Assembly (NCBI RefSeq): GCF_004104015.1 | Contig: NZ_RYFV01000011.1 | Span: forward strand, 21,736-85,735 | Source: Actinomyces oricola | Lineage (GTDB): Bacteria; Actinomycetota; Actinomycetes; Actinomycetales; Actinomycetaceae | Reading direction: 5' to 3' | Length of the DNA stretch: 64,000 nt | In this document: one piece after another, positions 1-8,140 of the stretch | How the letters are laid out: each line of letters starts with the position of its first letter | How positions within the stretch are numbered: the first letter of the stretch is position 1 | Notes under the pieces: generated by a model | What the model saw: the letters and a program-made list of their open reading frames with translations, nothing else | What the model was told of the DNA's origin: nothing | Databases searched by the model: none | Position numbers and translations under genes: made by a program

Positions 1-196
1 GCACATTCTTTCTTCCCTCAAGGAGCGGGGAACCGCGGAATCCTGCGGATCTGCTCGGGATCTGGGGGCCCGGGAACGGGATGAATGTGCGAACGGGTAC
101 GCCATTGCACATTCATCCTTGCCGAACCGACCCTCTGCTACGAGGGATCGTTGAAATATCAACGATCCCTCACAGACCGGCGCAAGAAGAATGTGC
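1..196. repeat. Two 90-bp units with GCACATTC/GAATGTGC termini, in inverted orientation
   Basis: GCACATTC occurs at 1-8 and 107-114, and its reverse complement GAATGTGC at 83-90 and 189-196, so the two pairs each bound a unit of exactly 90 bp (1-90 and 107-196) separated by 16 bp. The outer ends extend to a 10-bp match (1-10 against 187-196) and the inner ends to a 12-bp match (79-90 against 107-118). Unit 1 therefore resembles the reverse complement of unit 2 at both ends, while the interiors differ. No gene lies inside. It could be a pair of small non-autonomous elements or recombination or operator sites; nothing further can be decided from sequence alone. Confidence 0.6.
142..171. terminator. 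Perfect 13-bp stem hairpin
   Basis: The arms 142-154 and 159-171 are perfect inverted copies around the loop AATA. No T-run follows on either strand, so it is either a Rho-independent-like terminator without a U-tract or the structured core of the flanking 90-bp unit. Confidence 0.45.
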
Positions 197-804
197 AACA
201 CCGCTAACCCTGCCGGCCACCCGCCCACCGGCGCCGCCGCCCGGCTTAATGCGGCGCGCCAGGTCTGAGAGGGCGCTCATAGCGGCGGGGCCTGGCGCCC
301 CGGCCCCGCCGACTATGCGCCCGGGCACGGCATGTCCCCGGGCACGGCGAAGCCCGTGGTACCGGGTTGTCTCTCCCGGCCCACGGGCCTTCGTCATTGA
401 GGGGCTCCAGGCCCGGCTTCCCATACCCGGGTGGAGCACCCTCCTTCACCGAAACGCCCACGGAGGACTCCCTTCAACCCTCCTTGGACTCACGACTGAC
501 CGGTCAACGGGTTCCCCAACCCTTACGGCCCGCCGTGCTCGGTGGTAACAATACGATAACATCCCACCCCTGGGAGAACGCTCGGGCCAACCTGAAAAAC
601 CTCCAGGAACTCCTATCGCAAGTGTCACGCCAGGGCGTCCGTCACCAGGCGTCACCAGGGAGCCCCGGTCCACGCCGGGCACCGACCAAGGCCATGGGAC
701 GGGCCGGGGCTGACCGCCCTATGACCGCCGTCTTAATCATCCTTGTCGGCCGCCTCCCGGCGACCACTGCCGCCCTGGCCGCCCCTACGCGCCGGGCGCC
801 CCTT
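197..804. other. Gene-free interval
   Basis: Open frames here on either strand are Arg/Pro/Gly-rich and look like frame shadows. No domain, ribosome-binding site or RNA gene was recognised. The interval forms the downstream flank of the minus-strand gene at 805-2067. Confidence 0.5.
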
Positions 805-2067
805 CTACCCCTTCCCCTCTTCGGCCGCCGCGGCACCCGGCCGGTCCGCCGTCGTCGCGCGTGCAGCACCCCCCGCCTCATCCAGTGCAACAGCCGGTGT
901 GCCGTACTGCGGGTCAGCGGGCCCGATCCCGTCCCCGTCCAGGTCGAGCGCGTCAACCTCCTGGGCATCAAGCTGTTCGGTGCGCCGCACCGGCTCGTCA
1001 CCGGCGGACAGGAACAGGGATATCCAGCGGGAGCGGGGGTCGGTGTCAATGAGGACGGCCTTGGCGAACAGGGTCAACGGCACCGCCAGGATCGCGCCGA
1101 GGGCGCCAATGACCTGGGACCAGAAGAGCAGCGACAGGAACGTGGTCGTGGTGTTCAAGCCCACGGCGTCGCCGGTGAACTTGGGCTGGATGAGCGATTG
1201 GATAACGAAGTTGAGCACCGTGTAGGCCACAATCACCCACAGCGCGGTCAGCGGCCCGGAATCCACCAGCGCCAGCAGCGCCGGAGGGATAACGCCCACG
1301 AAGAAACCGATATTGGGAATGTAGTTGGTGATGAAGGACAGCACCCCCCACGTCACCGCCATCGGCACGTTCAGGATCCCCAGGGCGACGACGTCGAGCA
1401 CCGCCACAATAAGGCCGAAGACCGTGGAGACCAGCCAGTAGGAGCGCACGGAGACGGCGAATCCCTTGAGTGCCGAGGCCACGCCTGGTTTAAGGATGGT
1501 CAGGGCCTCGGCGCGCATTTCAATACGCGACATGTCGAACATGAGGAAGACGACGGTAAGCGCCATAATAGAGAGCATGGAGCCGATATTGGTCACCTGG
1601 TCGTAGGCGGCTTGGGCGACGCCCACGATCTTGTCGGTATCCATGGAGTTGACGATCTGCTCCAGGACCGTGGTCTGGTCCCAGCCGAAACGGTCGAGCA
1701 GAGCCAGCACCTGGCTCCAGATGGCCCCGAACTTCGCGGAGTAATCGGGCAGCGTCTCAACGAGCTGGGCAATGGCCATGCCCAGGGCCGCGAACAGGCC
1801 GATAACAAAGGTGTAGATGAGCATGATTGCGCCGACGGCGGCAACCGACCGGGGCACGTGGTGCCGGTGCGCCCAACTCACCAGGGGGCGCACCGTAATG
1901 ACCAGGGTCAGGGCGAAGAACGCCGGCCCGACCAGGCTGCGCGTCAGATACAAGCCCGCGCAGCCCACGACCAGCGAGGCAATAACCAGGGCCATGGTCT
2001 CACCCTGGGTTCGCCCGGAGGGGCCCCCGGATGAGGCGGTCGGTGGATGGGAGACTGTGTCACTCAT
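805..2067 (-). CDS. AI-2E family (PerM-type) transporter
   Basis: A 420-residue membrane protein of the AI-2E/PerM family, whose members have been linked to autoinducer-2 export or sodium/proton antiport. About eight hydrophobic segments fill residues 25-350, with a less hydrophobic central section near 100-200 as usual for the family. A family-type stretch containing FITNYIPNIGFFVGVIPPAL sits in the second half. The last 70 residues are an acidic, Ala-rich cytoplasmic tail. The ATG at 2067 is preceded by AGGA at suitable spacing. The gene stands alone. luxS lies 15 kb away in the same window, but this does not establish AI-2 as substrate. Family assignment is firm; substrate is unknown. Confidence 0.88.
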   Translation of the reverse strand: MSDTVSHPPTASSGGPSGRTQGETMALVIASLVVGCAGLYLTRSLVGPAFFALTLVITVRPLVSWAHRHHVPRSVAAVGAIMLIYTFVIGLFAALGMAIAQLVETLPDYSAKFGAIWSQVLALLDRFGWDQTTVLEQIVNSMDTDKIVGVAQAAYDQVTNIGSMLSIMALTVVFLMFDMSRIEMRAEALTILKPGVASALKGFAVSVRSYWLVSTVFGLIVAVLDVVALGILNVPMAVTWGVLSFITNYIPNIGFFVGVIPPALLALVDSGPLTALWVIVAYTVLNFVIQSLIQPKFTGDAVGLNTTTTFLSLLFWSQVIGALGAILAVPLTLFAKAVLIDTDPRSRWISLFLSAGDEPVRRTEQLDAQEVDALDLDGDGIGPADPQYGTPAVALDEAGGAARATTADRPGAAAAEEGKG

Positions 2068-2378
2068 AGGCTGATCCTGCCACGGCGCACCTCACCGAGG
2101 GTGCTCCGCCGGGCCCGGCGGAGCACCACTCCCCAGTGGGCAGTTGGCCCGCACCGCCCCGTCCGGAGCGGCGAGCGAGCAGGCATCAATTTGGCGCCCA
2201 CTAGACCAGCCCCCGGCGAGCCCGGCGAGCGGCTTGGCGAACTCAGCACCCGCCCCGTCCGGGACGGCGAGCGGCCCAACAGGCCCAGTGAGCCCGGCGA
2301 GCGACCCGGCGCCGGCGCTCACCTCGGCGCCCGCGGGCGGGGCGATCGCGCGGGGCGCAAACGCCCCGGCCCGGCGCC
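2068..2378. other. GC-rich intergenic spacer with short direct repeats
   Basis: About 310 bp between two minus-strand genes. It contains scattered short direct repeats (CCCGGCGAGCG and CCCCGTCCGG-type words) and a small hairpin at 2351-2368 (7-bp arms, loop CAAA) just past the response-regulator stop that could act as its terminator. No gene was seen. Confidence 0.4.
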
Positions 2379-2849
2379 CTAGCGCAATAGGTCCATGGCG
2401 CGCACCCCGTCCAGGGCGCGCAGGTGCGGCAGCGGATTGAGCCTGGCCTCCACGACGTAATCGGTGAGTTGAGTGCGCACGACCTCGCGCAGGTTCTCCC
2501 CCTGCCAGGGCTTGGCGATGTAATGGTCCAGGCCGGCGTTATTGACGGCGCGAACGGTGTCGGCCTGATCGGCCTGCCCGGTCACCAGGACCTTGCGGGC
2601 GCCAGCCGTGCGCTCATCGGAGGACATCTCCACGAGCATGTCCACCCCGGTGCGCCCGGGCAGGCGATGATCGGCCAGGATAAGAGCGACCCGGTCGCCG
2701 TCGGCGACGATCTCCTCGACCACGTCCCAGGCGTCCGGGACGTCCTCGGCCGGCTCGATCCGCACCACTGCGGAGAAAGGGGCGAGGTCGGTGACTATGG
2801 CGTCACGCACCTCGGGTTCGTCCTCGACGACGAGGATGGCGAGCTTCAT
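2379..2849 (-). CDS. Stand-alone response-regulator receiver protein
   Basis: A 156-residue CheY-like receiver domain with no DNA-binding output domain. The acidic pocket is E9/D10/E11, the phospho-acceptor is Asp60 in ILADHRLPG, the conserved Thr is T90 in KVLVTGQ, and the conserved Lys is K113 in AKPW. The remaining 35 residues are helical and resemble no known effector. AGGAG lies six bases before the ATG and overlaps the stop codon of the upstream kinase gene, so the two are co-transcribed. By context it is phosphorylated by that kinase and probably acts through protein contact, perhaps on the permease encoded first in the operon (inference). Confidence 0.9.
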   Translation of the reverse strand: MKLAILVVEDEPEVRDAIVTDLAPFSAVVRIEPAEDVPDAWDVVEEIVADGDRVALILADHRLPGRTGVDMLVEMSSDERTAGARKVLVTGQADQADTVRAVNNAGLDHYIAKPWQGENLREVVRTQLTDYVVEARLNPLPHLRALDGVRAMDLLR

Positions 2850-2858
2850 GGGGGTCTC

Positions 2859-4892
2859 CTAACTCCCGAGGGACGTGTGGGTGGGCAGGGTAACGGTGAC
2901 GCGAGTGCGTCCAGGGTAGGAGCTAATGGCAATGGTGCCACCGTGAGCGTCGACGACGCTCTTGGCCAGCCCCATGCCCAAGCCCAGGCCGAAGCGGACC
3001 TGGCCGTGCTTGGTGGTGAAGCGCGGCTCGAAGATGCGGGGCAGGACCTCGGGGGCGATGCCGGGACCGTTGTCCTCGATCTCGACGCGCACCCCCCGCT
3101 CGTCAGGGGCCACCCGCAGGACCAGACGGGGCCGGGTGTCGCCCGGGGGCATGGCCAGGAGGGCGTCGGCCCCATTGGACAGCAGGTTGGTCCACACTTG
3201 AGCCAGCTCCCCGGCCCGGCCGCGCACCGGGGGAACCTCCTCGTAGACCCGTTCAACCTCAATGTCGCGCAGGCGGTGGGCGGTCAGACGAATGGCGTCC
3301 TCCAGGGCCTCGCGAACATCGACGTCCTCGGCGGCCTCCCCCTCGGGGCGCACATATGTGTGCAGAGAGGAGACCAGTCCCCGGATGCGCCCGGTGGCCA
3401 CGGAGATATTGCGCTCCCCGCGCCCCAACGAGGCCGCGGACTCCACCAGCCCCATATGGTAGGGGTCGGCCGCCAGGGCGCGGGCCTCATCGACGTCCTG
3501 AACGCCGGCGGCAACCATGCGGCGCGCCAGCTCACGGTCGCCAATGGCCTTCTCCAGGACGCGGCGCAGCTTGCGCTCCTCGCGGGTGGAGGCGGCCGGG
3601 CGGGTTCGGGTGCGCTCAGCGGCGGCGCGGATAATCTCGCCCTCGGGGTGGGAGGACAGGACTCCTAGAAGGTCCTCGCGCAGATGCTCGTAGGAGCGGT
3701 CCAGGGCCGCCACCGGGTTGTTGAGCTCGTGGGCGACGCCGGCGGCGAGCTCGCCGAGGGTGGCGAAGCGCTCCTGGGCCAGCAGTTCCAAACGCGCCTG
3801 CTCCAGGGCCTCCAGGGCGGCCTGCGCCTGGGCCTTCTCGGCGTTGAGGGCGGCGGCCAACTCAATCTTCTCAACCTGAAGGGCCTCGGAGCGGGACAGG
3901 CGCTTGGTCAGAGAGCCAATGAGCAGGGCGGCCAGAACCTGCTCGGTGGCGGGGTTCTCGCTCAGGGCCCGATCCAGCTGCTCAATGGACAGCAAGATGA
4001 GTTCGACGTCGGTGGTGGTGGTGGAGGTGACGAACGCCCGCCCCTGAGAGGCCAGGGAGACCAGGCCGATAATGCGCCCGGTGGTGGCATGGTGGAGGGT
4101 GACCTCGCCCACCCGGGTATGCCGGGTGAGGGCAACAGCGCCATTGACAACAAGGTAGACGCCGTCGACCACCTGCCCCTGGTGAGTCAGGCGCACCCCA
4201 GCGGGCAGGCGCAGGCGGGGCCGGGGCCCCAGGACCTTCTCGCAGGCGGCCACCAGTTCGCGGGTGAGCACGTCCGCGCTGTGGGTGAGGGCCTCCAGGA
4301 GCGGGGCCCGGTCCAGATCCCCCTCGGCGCCGTGGGTCCCCAAGAGCCGACGGCGAGTGTCCTCGGGCCAATGATCGCGCATCCAACGGCGGGTCTGGGC
4401 GGCTGCCCGGTCGGCCACGGCACCGGGAGTCCAGGGGACGGCGACAACCTCGCGCACGAAGTCCTCATCAATGGCCAGACCAATGTCGTGCAACTCGGTG
4501 CGCTCGGTCAGGAGTACCAGGCGCGCCGTGGCCAGGGACGGGTAGTGGTCCACGGCCAGGGCGACGTCGTCGAGGCTGCCGACCTCATCGGTGGCAATAA
4601 TCAGGGCCACCGTCCCCAGGTCCTGCACATTGGCGCCCCCGGCGCGGGCCAGCAGCTCCGCCAGGGAGCGCACCCGCAGCACGTCGGCCACTGGCCGCAC
4701 CGCGGGCCCGATCTCGTGGGCGGCCTGGGAGCCCAGTGAGGCCGGGGAGACCACGGCCACCACCAGCCGCTCCTCGGCGGGGCCGCCAGCCGTCGGCGGG
4801 CTCGCCGGGCTGGCGGCGCTCGCCGGGCTGGCCGGGGTCCAGACCACACCCGGGGAGGCGGCGGGGGGGCTAGCGGGCGTGGAAGCGCTCAT
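2859..4892 (-). CDS. Soluble sensor histidine kinase with cyclic-nucleotide-binding-type domain
   Basis: A 677-residue kinase without membrane segments. Order: a Pro/Ala-rich start; a receiver-like fold (about residues 43-150) without an evident phospho-Asp; a cNMP/CRP-type beta-roll (about 215-315, with VDGVYLVVNGAVAL); a coiled coil (about 333-378); an H-box with His388 in GVAHELNNP; and an ATPase domain with N-box (LSNGADALL), DNGPGI and the glycine-rich GLGLGMGLAKSVVDAHGG. The N-terminal organisation resembles fused-receiver/cNMP kinases of the HAMP-less type. The ATG at 4892 overlaps the permease stop as ATGA, which favours this start over an in-frame one 21 bp upstream. It is the middle gene of a permease-kinase-receiver operon. 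The ligand of the cNMP-type domain is unknown. Confidence 0.9.
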   Translation of the reverse strand: MSASTPASPPAASPGVVWTPASPASAASPASPPTAGGPAEERLVVAVVSPASLGSQAAHEIGPAVRPVADVLRVRSLAELLARAGGANVQDLGTVALIIATDEVGSLDDVALAVDHYPSLATARLVLLTERTELHDIGLAIDEDFVREVVAVPWTPGAVADRAAAQTRRWMRDHWPEDTRRRLLGTHGAEGDLDRAPLLEALTHSADVLTRELVAACEKVLGPRPRLRLPAGVRLTHQGQVVDGVYLVVNGAVALTRHTRVGEVTLHHATTGRIIGLVSLASQGRAFVTSTTTTDVELILLSIEQLDRALSENPATEQVLAALLIGSLTKRLSRSEALQVEKIELAAALNAEKAQAQAALEALEQARLELLAQERFATLGELAAGVAHELNNPVAALDRSYEHLREDLLGVLSSHPEGEIIRAAAERTRTRPAASTREERKLRRVLEKAIGDRELARRMVAAGVQDVDEARALAADPYHMGLVESAASLGRGERNISVATGRIRGLVSSLHTYVRPEGEAAEDVDVREALEDAIRLTAHRLRDIEVERVYEEVPPVRGRAGELAQVWTNLLSNGADALLAMPPGDTRPRLVLRVAPDERGVRVEIEDNGPGIAPEVLPRIFEPRFTTKHGQVRFGLGLGMGLAKSVVDAHGGTIAISSYPGRTRVTVTLPTHTSLGS

Positions 4893-6286
4893 AGCAGCCC
4901 CAGGGCCGCCCACAGCGGCGGCATGGCGAAGACCAGCAGGGCTGTGCCCGCCACACCGATCACAATCCCCACCTTGGCCATGTCCGCCGTCGTCACCGTG
5001 CCGGTGGCGTACGCGATGGCGTTGGGCGGGGTGGAGATCGGCAGGCTCATGCCCAAGGAGCAGGCCAGCGCCAGGACCACGGCGATCGTGACCGGTTCCA
5101 GGCCCTCAATGCCCGTGGCCAGGCCCATTGCCAGGGGGATGAGCAGGTTAGAGGCCGCGGAGTGGCTAATGACGTTGGACATGCCCAGGCCCAGCAGCCC
5201 CATGACGACGACCACCGCCAGCGCGCCCATGGCGTTCCAGTCGAAGAGCCCCAGGATCCAGGTGTCCAGGCCGGTGGCGCCCACGCCGTCGCCCAAGGCG
5301 ATACCGCCGGCCACCAGCCACAGCACCGGCCAGGAGAGCCGGCCCAGGTCCTCCCCGCCCATGACGCCGGTGACCAGGAGCGCGACCACCGCCAGGAAGC
5401 CAACGACATTGGCGCTCACGCCGTGCAAAGACTCGGTCATCCAGGCCAGTATCGTCAGGCCGGCAATGACGTAGAAGGCGCGGGCCTTGGGGCTGGTGGA
5501 CCAGGAGGCCTTCATGTCCAGGTCAATGCCCAGGCCGCGGGGGATGAACAGGAGGGCGATGAGGGCCCAGGCGCCCAGGAGAATGACGAGCATGAGGGGG
5601 ACGGCCATCACCATCCAGTCGGCGAAGGAGATGTGGTAGCCGGCCTCGCCCAGGGCGCCCAGGGCAATGGCATTGGGGGGCGTGCCCACGGGGGTGCCAA
5701 TGCCGCCGACGTTCGCGGCCACCGGGATGGACAGGGCCAGGCCGGCCTGCGGCTTGCCCTCGGGCAGGGCGCCCAGGATGGGGATGATGACGGCGAACAT
5801 GGTGGCCGTGGTGGCGGTGTTGGACATGAACATGCTCAGCAGGGCGGTAATGACCATGAGGCCCAGCACCGTGCGGCGCGCCGACCCGGTGAACGGTGTA
5901 ATGAGGACGGCGGCGAGGTTCTTGTCCAGGTGGTACTTGGCGGCGCCGTCAGCAATGAGGAAACCGCCCAGGAACAGGATGATGACAGGGTTGGCCAGGG
6001 CTCCCAGGAACTTGGAGTAGGCCAGGGCGCCGTCGGGCACGGGCAGGAGCGCCTGGTCGGAGACCAGCAGAACCTCCAGGGCGATGACGAGTACGGCCGT
6101 GGCCACCAGGGGGATCGCCTCAGTGACCCACAGGACAATGGCCAGCAGGAAGATGGAGAGCATTCGCTCCCCGGGGTCCTCCAGGCCGGGAATATCCACC
6201 AGGAAGGGCACGGCAAAGGCAACGACGCCGCCGACAGCGCCAATAATGTTCTTGGGGTGGTGACGGGTGGGCGCGGACACCATCAA
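4889..6286 (-). CDS. DASS/SLC13-type anion (dicarboxylate) permease
   Basis: A 465-residue, 11-12 segment membrane protein of the divalent-anion:sodium symporter group. It carries the two repeated Ser-Asn-Thr type signatures (FMSNTATTATM in the first half, SLGMSLPISTPPNA in the second) and a GTPPNAIALG motif, which form substrate and Na+ sites in the family. A length of 465 matches the family. It is the first gene of an operon with a histidine kinase (four-base ATGA overlap) and a receiver protein. That arrangement suggests the pair senses or controls uptake of the transported anion (succinate/malate-type or sulfate; not distinguishable here). Confidence 0.92.
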   Translation of the reverse strand: MMVSAPTRHHPKNIIGAVGGVVAFAVPFLVDIPGLEDPGERMLSIFLLAIVLWVTEAIPLVATAVLVIALEVLLVSDQALLPVPDGALAYSKFLGALANPVIILFLGGFLIADGAAKYHLDKNLAAVLITPFTGSARRTVLGLMVITALLSMFMSNTATTATMFAVIIPILGALPEGKPQAGLALSIPVAANVGGIGTPVGTPPNAIALGALGEAGYHISFADWMVMAVPLMLVILLGAWALIALLFIPRGLGIDLDMKASWSTSPKARAFYVIAGLTILAWMTESLHGVSANVVGFLAVVALLVTGVMGGEDLGRLSWPVLWLVAGGIALGDGVGATGLDTWILGLFDWNAMGALAVVVVMGLLGLGMSNVISHSAASNLLIPLAMGLATGIEGLEPVTIAVVLALACSLGMSLPISTPPNAIAYATGTVTTADMAKVGIVIGVAGTALLVFAMPPLWAALGLL

Positions 6287-6508
6287 GTTCCTCCTCAGGA
6301 CTGCCTAGGGGTCGCCAGAGTTCGTCGACTTCCGGCTACCTTGCCGGGCCGAAAGCATCCTATGCTGTGGCTCACCCGGACGCATATGCACCGGCCCGGT
6401 GCCGCGCATGCGGGGCGGTGGGCGGGCCCGGAAACCCCGGTCTCAATCCCCTCGACCGCGAGCGCATGCGGGGTGGTGGGCGGACCCGGAAGCGGGGCGG
6501 CCGTCGGC

Positions 6509-7375
6509 TCAGCGCGCCATGGGCGGCAGGAGGGCCGTCAGCCAGGGGTCGACGACGTCGTAGAAGGCCGCCCCAGCGGTGCGGCGCACCTCGTGGCCGG
6601 CGCCGGGGATCATGCTCACGGATATCCGGGGGTTGGCGAGGCCCTCCACGAGCGCCGCCCCCTGCCGGCCCACCCGCGCCGAGCCGGGCAGGTCGCCGGT
6701 GACCAGGAGCGTGGGCACCCGCAGCGCCGCCATTGCCTCCTCCCAAAGGACCTCGGGGGCGACGACGCCGCTGCGCAGGAGCGCCGGGTCGGTGCGCTGG
6801 ATGGCCCACAGCCCCGGCAGGATCTCAATGCCCGGGGCGGTGGGGTGCTCCAGGCCCTGGCGAAGCGCGGCGGGCAGGTCGGCGAGTTTGGCGGCGCGGG
6901 TGCGCTCGCGGGCCGCTCCGCGGGCGAGGAGCTCCTCAGGACTGCGGGTGCCGAAGCGGGCGGGGTCCTCCAGGACGACGCCGCTGACCAGCTCGGGGCG
7001 GCGCACGGCCGCGACCATGGCGGTGGCCGCCCCCATGGAGTGCCCCACTAGGACAGGAGCGGGCGGGGCCTCCAGGCCCAGGGCGGCCCGGCCGCGCGCC
7101 TGGGCGCCCAGGTCCTCCAGGACGGCGGTGACGTCCTGGACTAGGACTTCGCCGGCGCGGGCGAGTTGCGCCGTCGTCCAGCGCGGGGACAGGCCGTGGC
7201 CGCGGGCGTCCAGGCCGATAACGCGGTAGCCCAGGGCCGCCCAGTGCTTCAGGGCGTCGGCCTGGGACAGGGCCGAGCCGGTGATGCCGTGGAGGAGGAT
7301 GAGGGTCGGGGCGTGCCGGGGGCCCAGGTCTATGCGGGCCAGCGGTTCATCAGTCACATCGGTGCGGCGAGACAT
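6509..7375 (-). CDS. Alpha/beta-hydrolase
   Basis: A 288-residue alpha/beta-hydrolase. The oxyanion region is LILLHGITGSA near residue 30, the nucleophile elbow is VGHSMGAATAMV, a late Asp lies in LVTGDLPGSARVG, and the His is in MIPGAGHEVRRTA. The true substrate cannot be read. The ATG at 7375 is chosen because the preceding GGGGG and start codon belong to a leader almost identical to that of the ROK gene at 14880; the N-termini MSRRTDV and MPRRTAV also match. The gene is separated from the upstream ubiX by hairpin repeat copy 1 and is probably its own transcription unit. Confidence 0.88.
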   Translation of the reverse strand: MSRRTDVTDEPLARIDLGPRHAPTLILLHGITGSALSQADALKHWAALGYRVIGLDARGHGLSPRWTTAQLARAGEVLVQDVTAVLEDLGAQARGRAALGLEAPPAPVLVGHSMGAATAMVAAVRRPELVSGVVLEDPARFGTRSPEELLARGAARERTRAAKLADLPAALRQGLEHPTAPGIEILPGLWAIQRTDPALLRSGVVAPEVLWEEAMAALRVPTLLVTGDLPGSARVGRQGAALVEGLANPRISVSMIPGAGHEVRRTAGAAFYDVVDPWLTALLPPMAR

Positions 7376-7446
7376 GCCCCCAGTGTTCCTCGGCGGCGCC
7401 ACCGGGCCAAGTACTCACCCCGCCCACCCCCTGCACCTCCCCCTCC
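7373..7446 (-). repeat. Duplicated 5' leader, copy 1
   Basis: Read on the minus strand this is the 5' leader of the hydrolase gene and includes its start codon. It matches 14878-14950, the leader of the ROK gene, at all but a few positions plus one 4-bp indel. The match ends in the pyrimidine-rich stretch that abuts the hairpin repeat in both places. Confidence 0.85.
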
Positions 7447-7452
7447 CTCCCC

Positions 7453-7508
7453 CAACAAAATCCTCACAGGACAACGTCCATGTGTGTTCTCCTGTGAGGA
7501 TTTTGTTG
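7453..7508. repeat. Dispersed hairpin repeat, copy 1
   Basis: Perfect 19-bp arms (7453-7471 and 7490-7508) that continue with one mismatch into ACAAC/GTTCT. Read in reverse complement the unit is identical to copy 4 (17443-17498) except for one base, including the ten-base loop. It lies between the ubiX stop and the hydrolase start and could serve as a bidirectional terminator. Confidence 0.9.
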
Positions 7509-7540
7509 AAGAGAGGGGGAGGAAGGGGGAGGGGTCCCGC

Positions 7541-8140
7541 TCACGGGGCCGCCCCGCCCCACCGCGGCAGGCCCGCCATCTCCAGGCCCATGAGGTCCAG
7601 GCAGCGGCCCACGGTCTGGTCGACAATGTCGCCCACCGTGCGCGGGCGGGTGTAGAAGCTCGGGACTGGCGGCAGGACAATGGCGCCCGCCTCGATAACG
7701 GCCGCCATATTGCGCACATGGATGAGGCTCAGAGGCGTCTCCCGGGCTACGAGGACCAGGCGGCGCCGTTCCTTGAGAACCACATCCGCCGCGCGAGTAA
7801 CCAAGGAGGAGGTGACCCCGTTGGCGATCTCCGCCAGCGACCTCATTGAGCAGGGGGCCACCACCATGCCCGAAGTGCGGAAGGAGCCGGAGGAGATCGC
7901 GGCCGCCATGTCATCGGGACTATGAACCACGTCGGCAAGCGCCTCGAGCTCCTCCTTGGAAACGTCTGTCTCCAAGGAGCGGGTCAGGTGCCCGCAGGGG
8001 GAGACGACCAGGTGCGTCTCAATGCCCTCCATGGCGTGCAGGGCCTGGAGGAGCCGAATGCCGTAGACGGTTCCTGACGCGCCGGTGATCCCGACAATAA
8101 CGCGCCGCACGGCAGGGACCCGACCCTGGGGGGCGCTCAC
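7541..8140 (-). CDS. ubiX: UbiX-family flavin prenyltransferase
   Basis: A 199-residue UbiX/Pad1-type protein. The flavin-binding start RRVIVGITGASGTVYGIRLL is followed by the SPDDMAAAISSGSF and VVAPCSMRSLAEIANG segments and by LVLVARETPLSLIHVRNM, all typical of the family, which attaches a dimethylallyl group to FMN to make the prenylated cofactor needed by UbiD decarboxylases. GTG at 8140 overlaps the UbiD stop as GTGA, giving translational coupling; a second GTG at 8110 would give the more usual N-terminus. Pairing with the UbiD gene directly upstream supports the role. Last gene of the 13.4-7.5 kb minus-strand cluster. Confidence 0.92.
   Translation of the reverse strand: MSAPQGRVPAVRRVIVGITGASGTVYGIRLLQALHAMEGIETHLVVSPCGHLTRSLETDVSKEELEALADVVHSPDDMAAAISSGSFRTSGMVVAPCSMRSLAEIANGVTSSLVTRAADVVLKERRRLVLVARETPLSLIHVRNMAAVIEAGAIVLPPVPSFYTRPRTVGDIVDQTVGRCLDLMGLEMAGLPRWGGAAP

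Noticed and set aside
367..2034. Long plus-strand open frame opposite the AI-2E transporter
   Set aside because: Its sequence is His/Gln/Arg-rich nonsense that mirrors the codon bias of the minus-strand gene; no domain or ribosome site.
5162..7051. 629-codon plus-strand frame opposite the permease and hydrolase
   Set aside because: It spans two well-supported minus-strand genes and shows the same low-complexity shadow composition.
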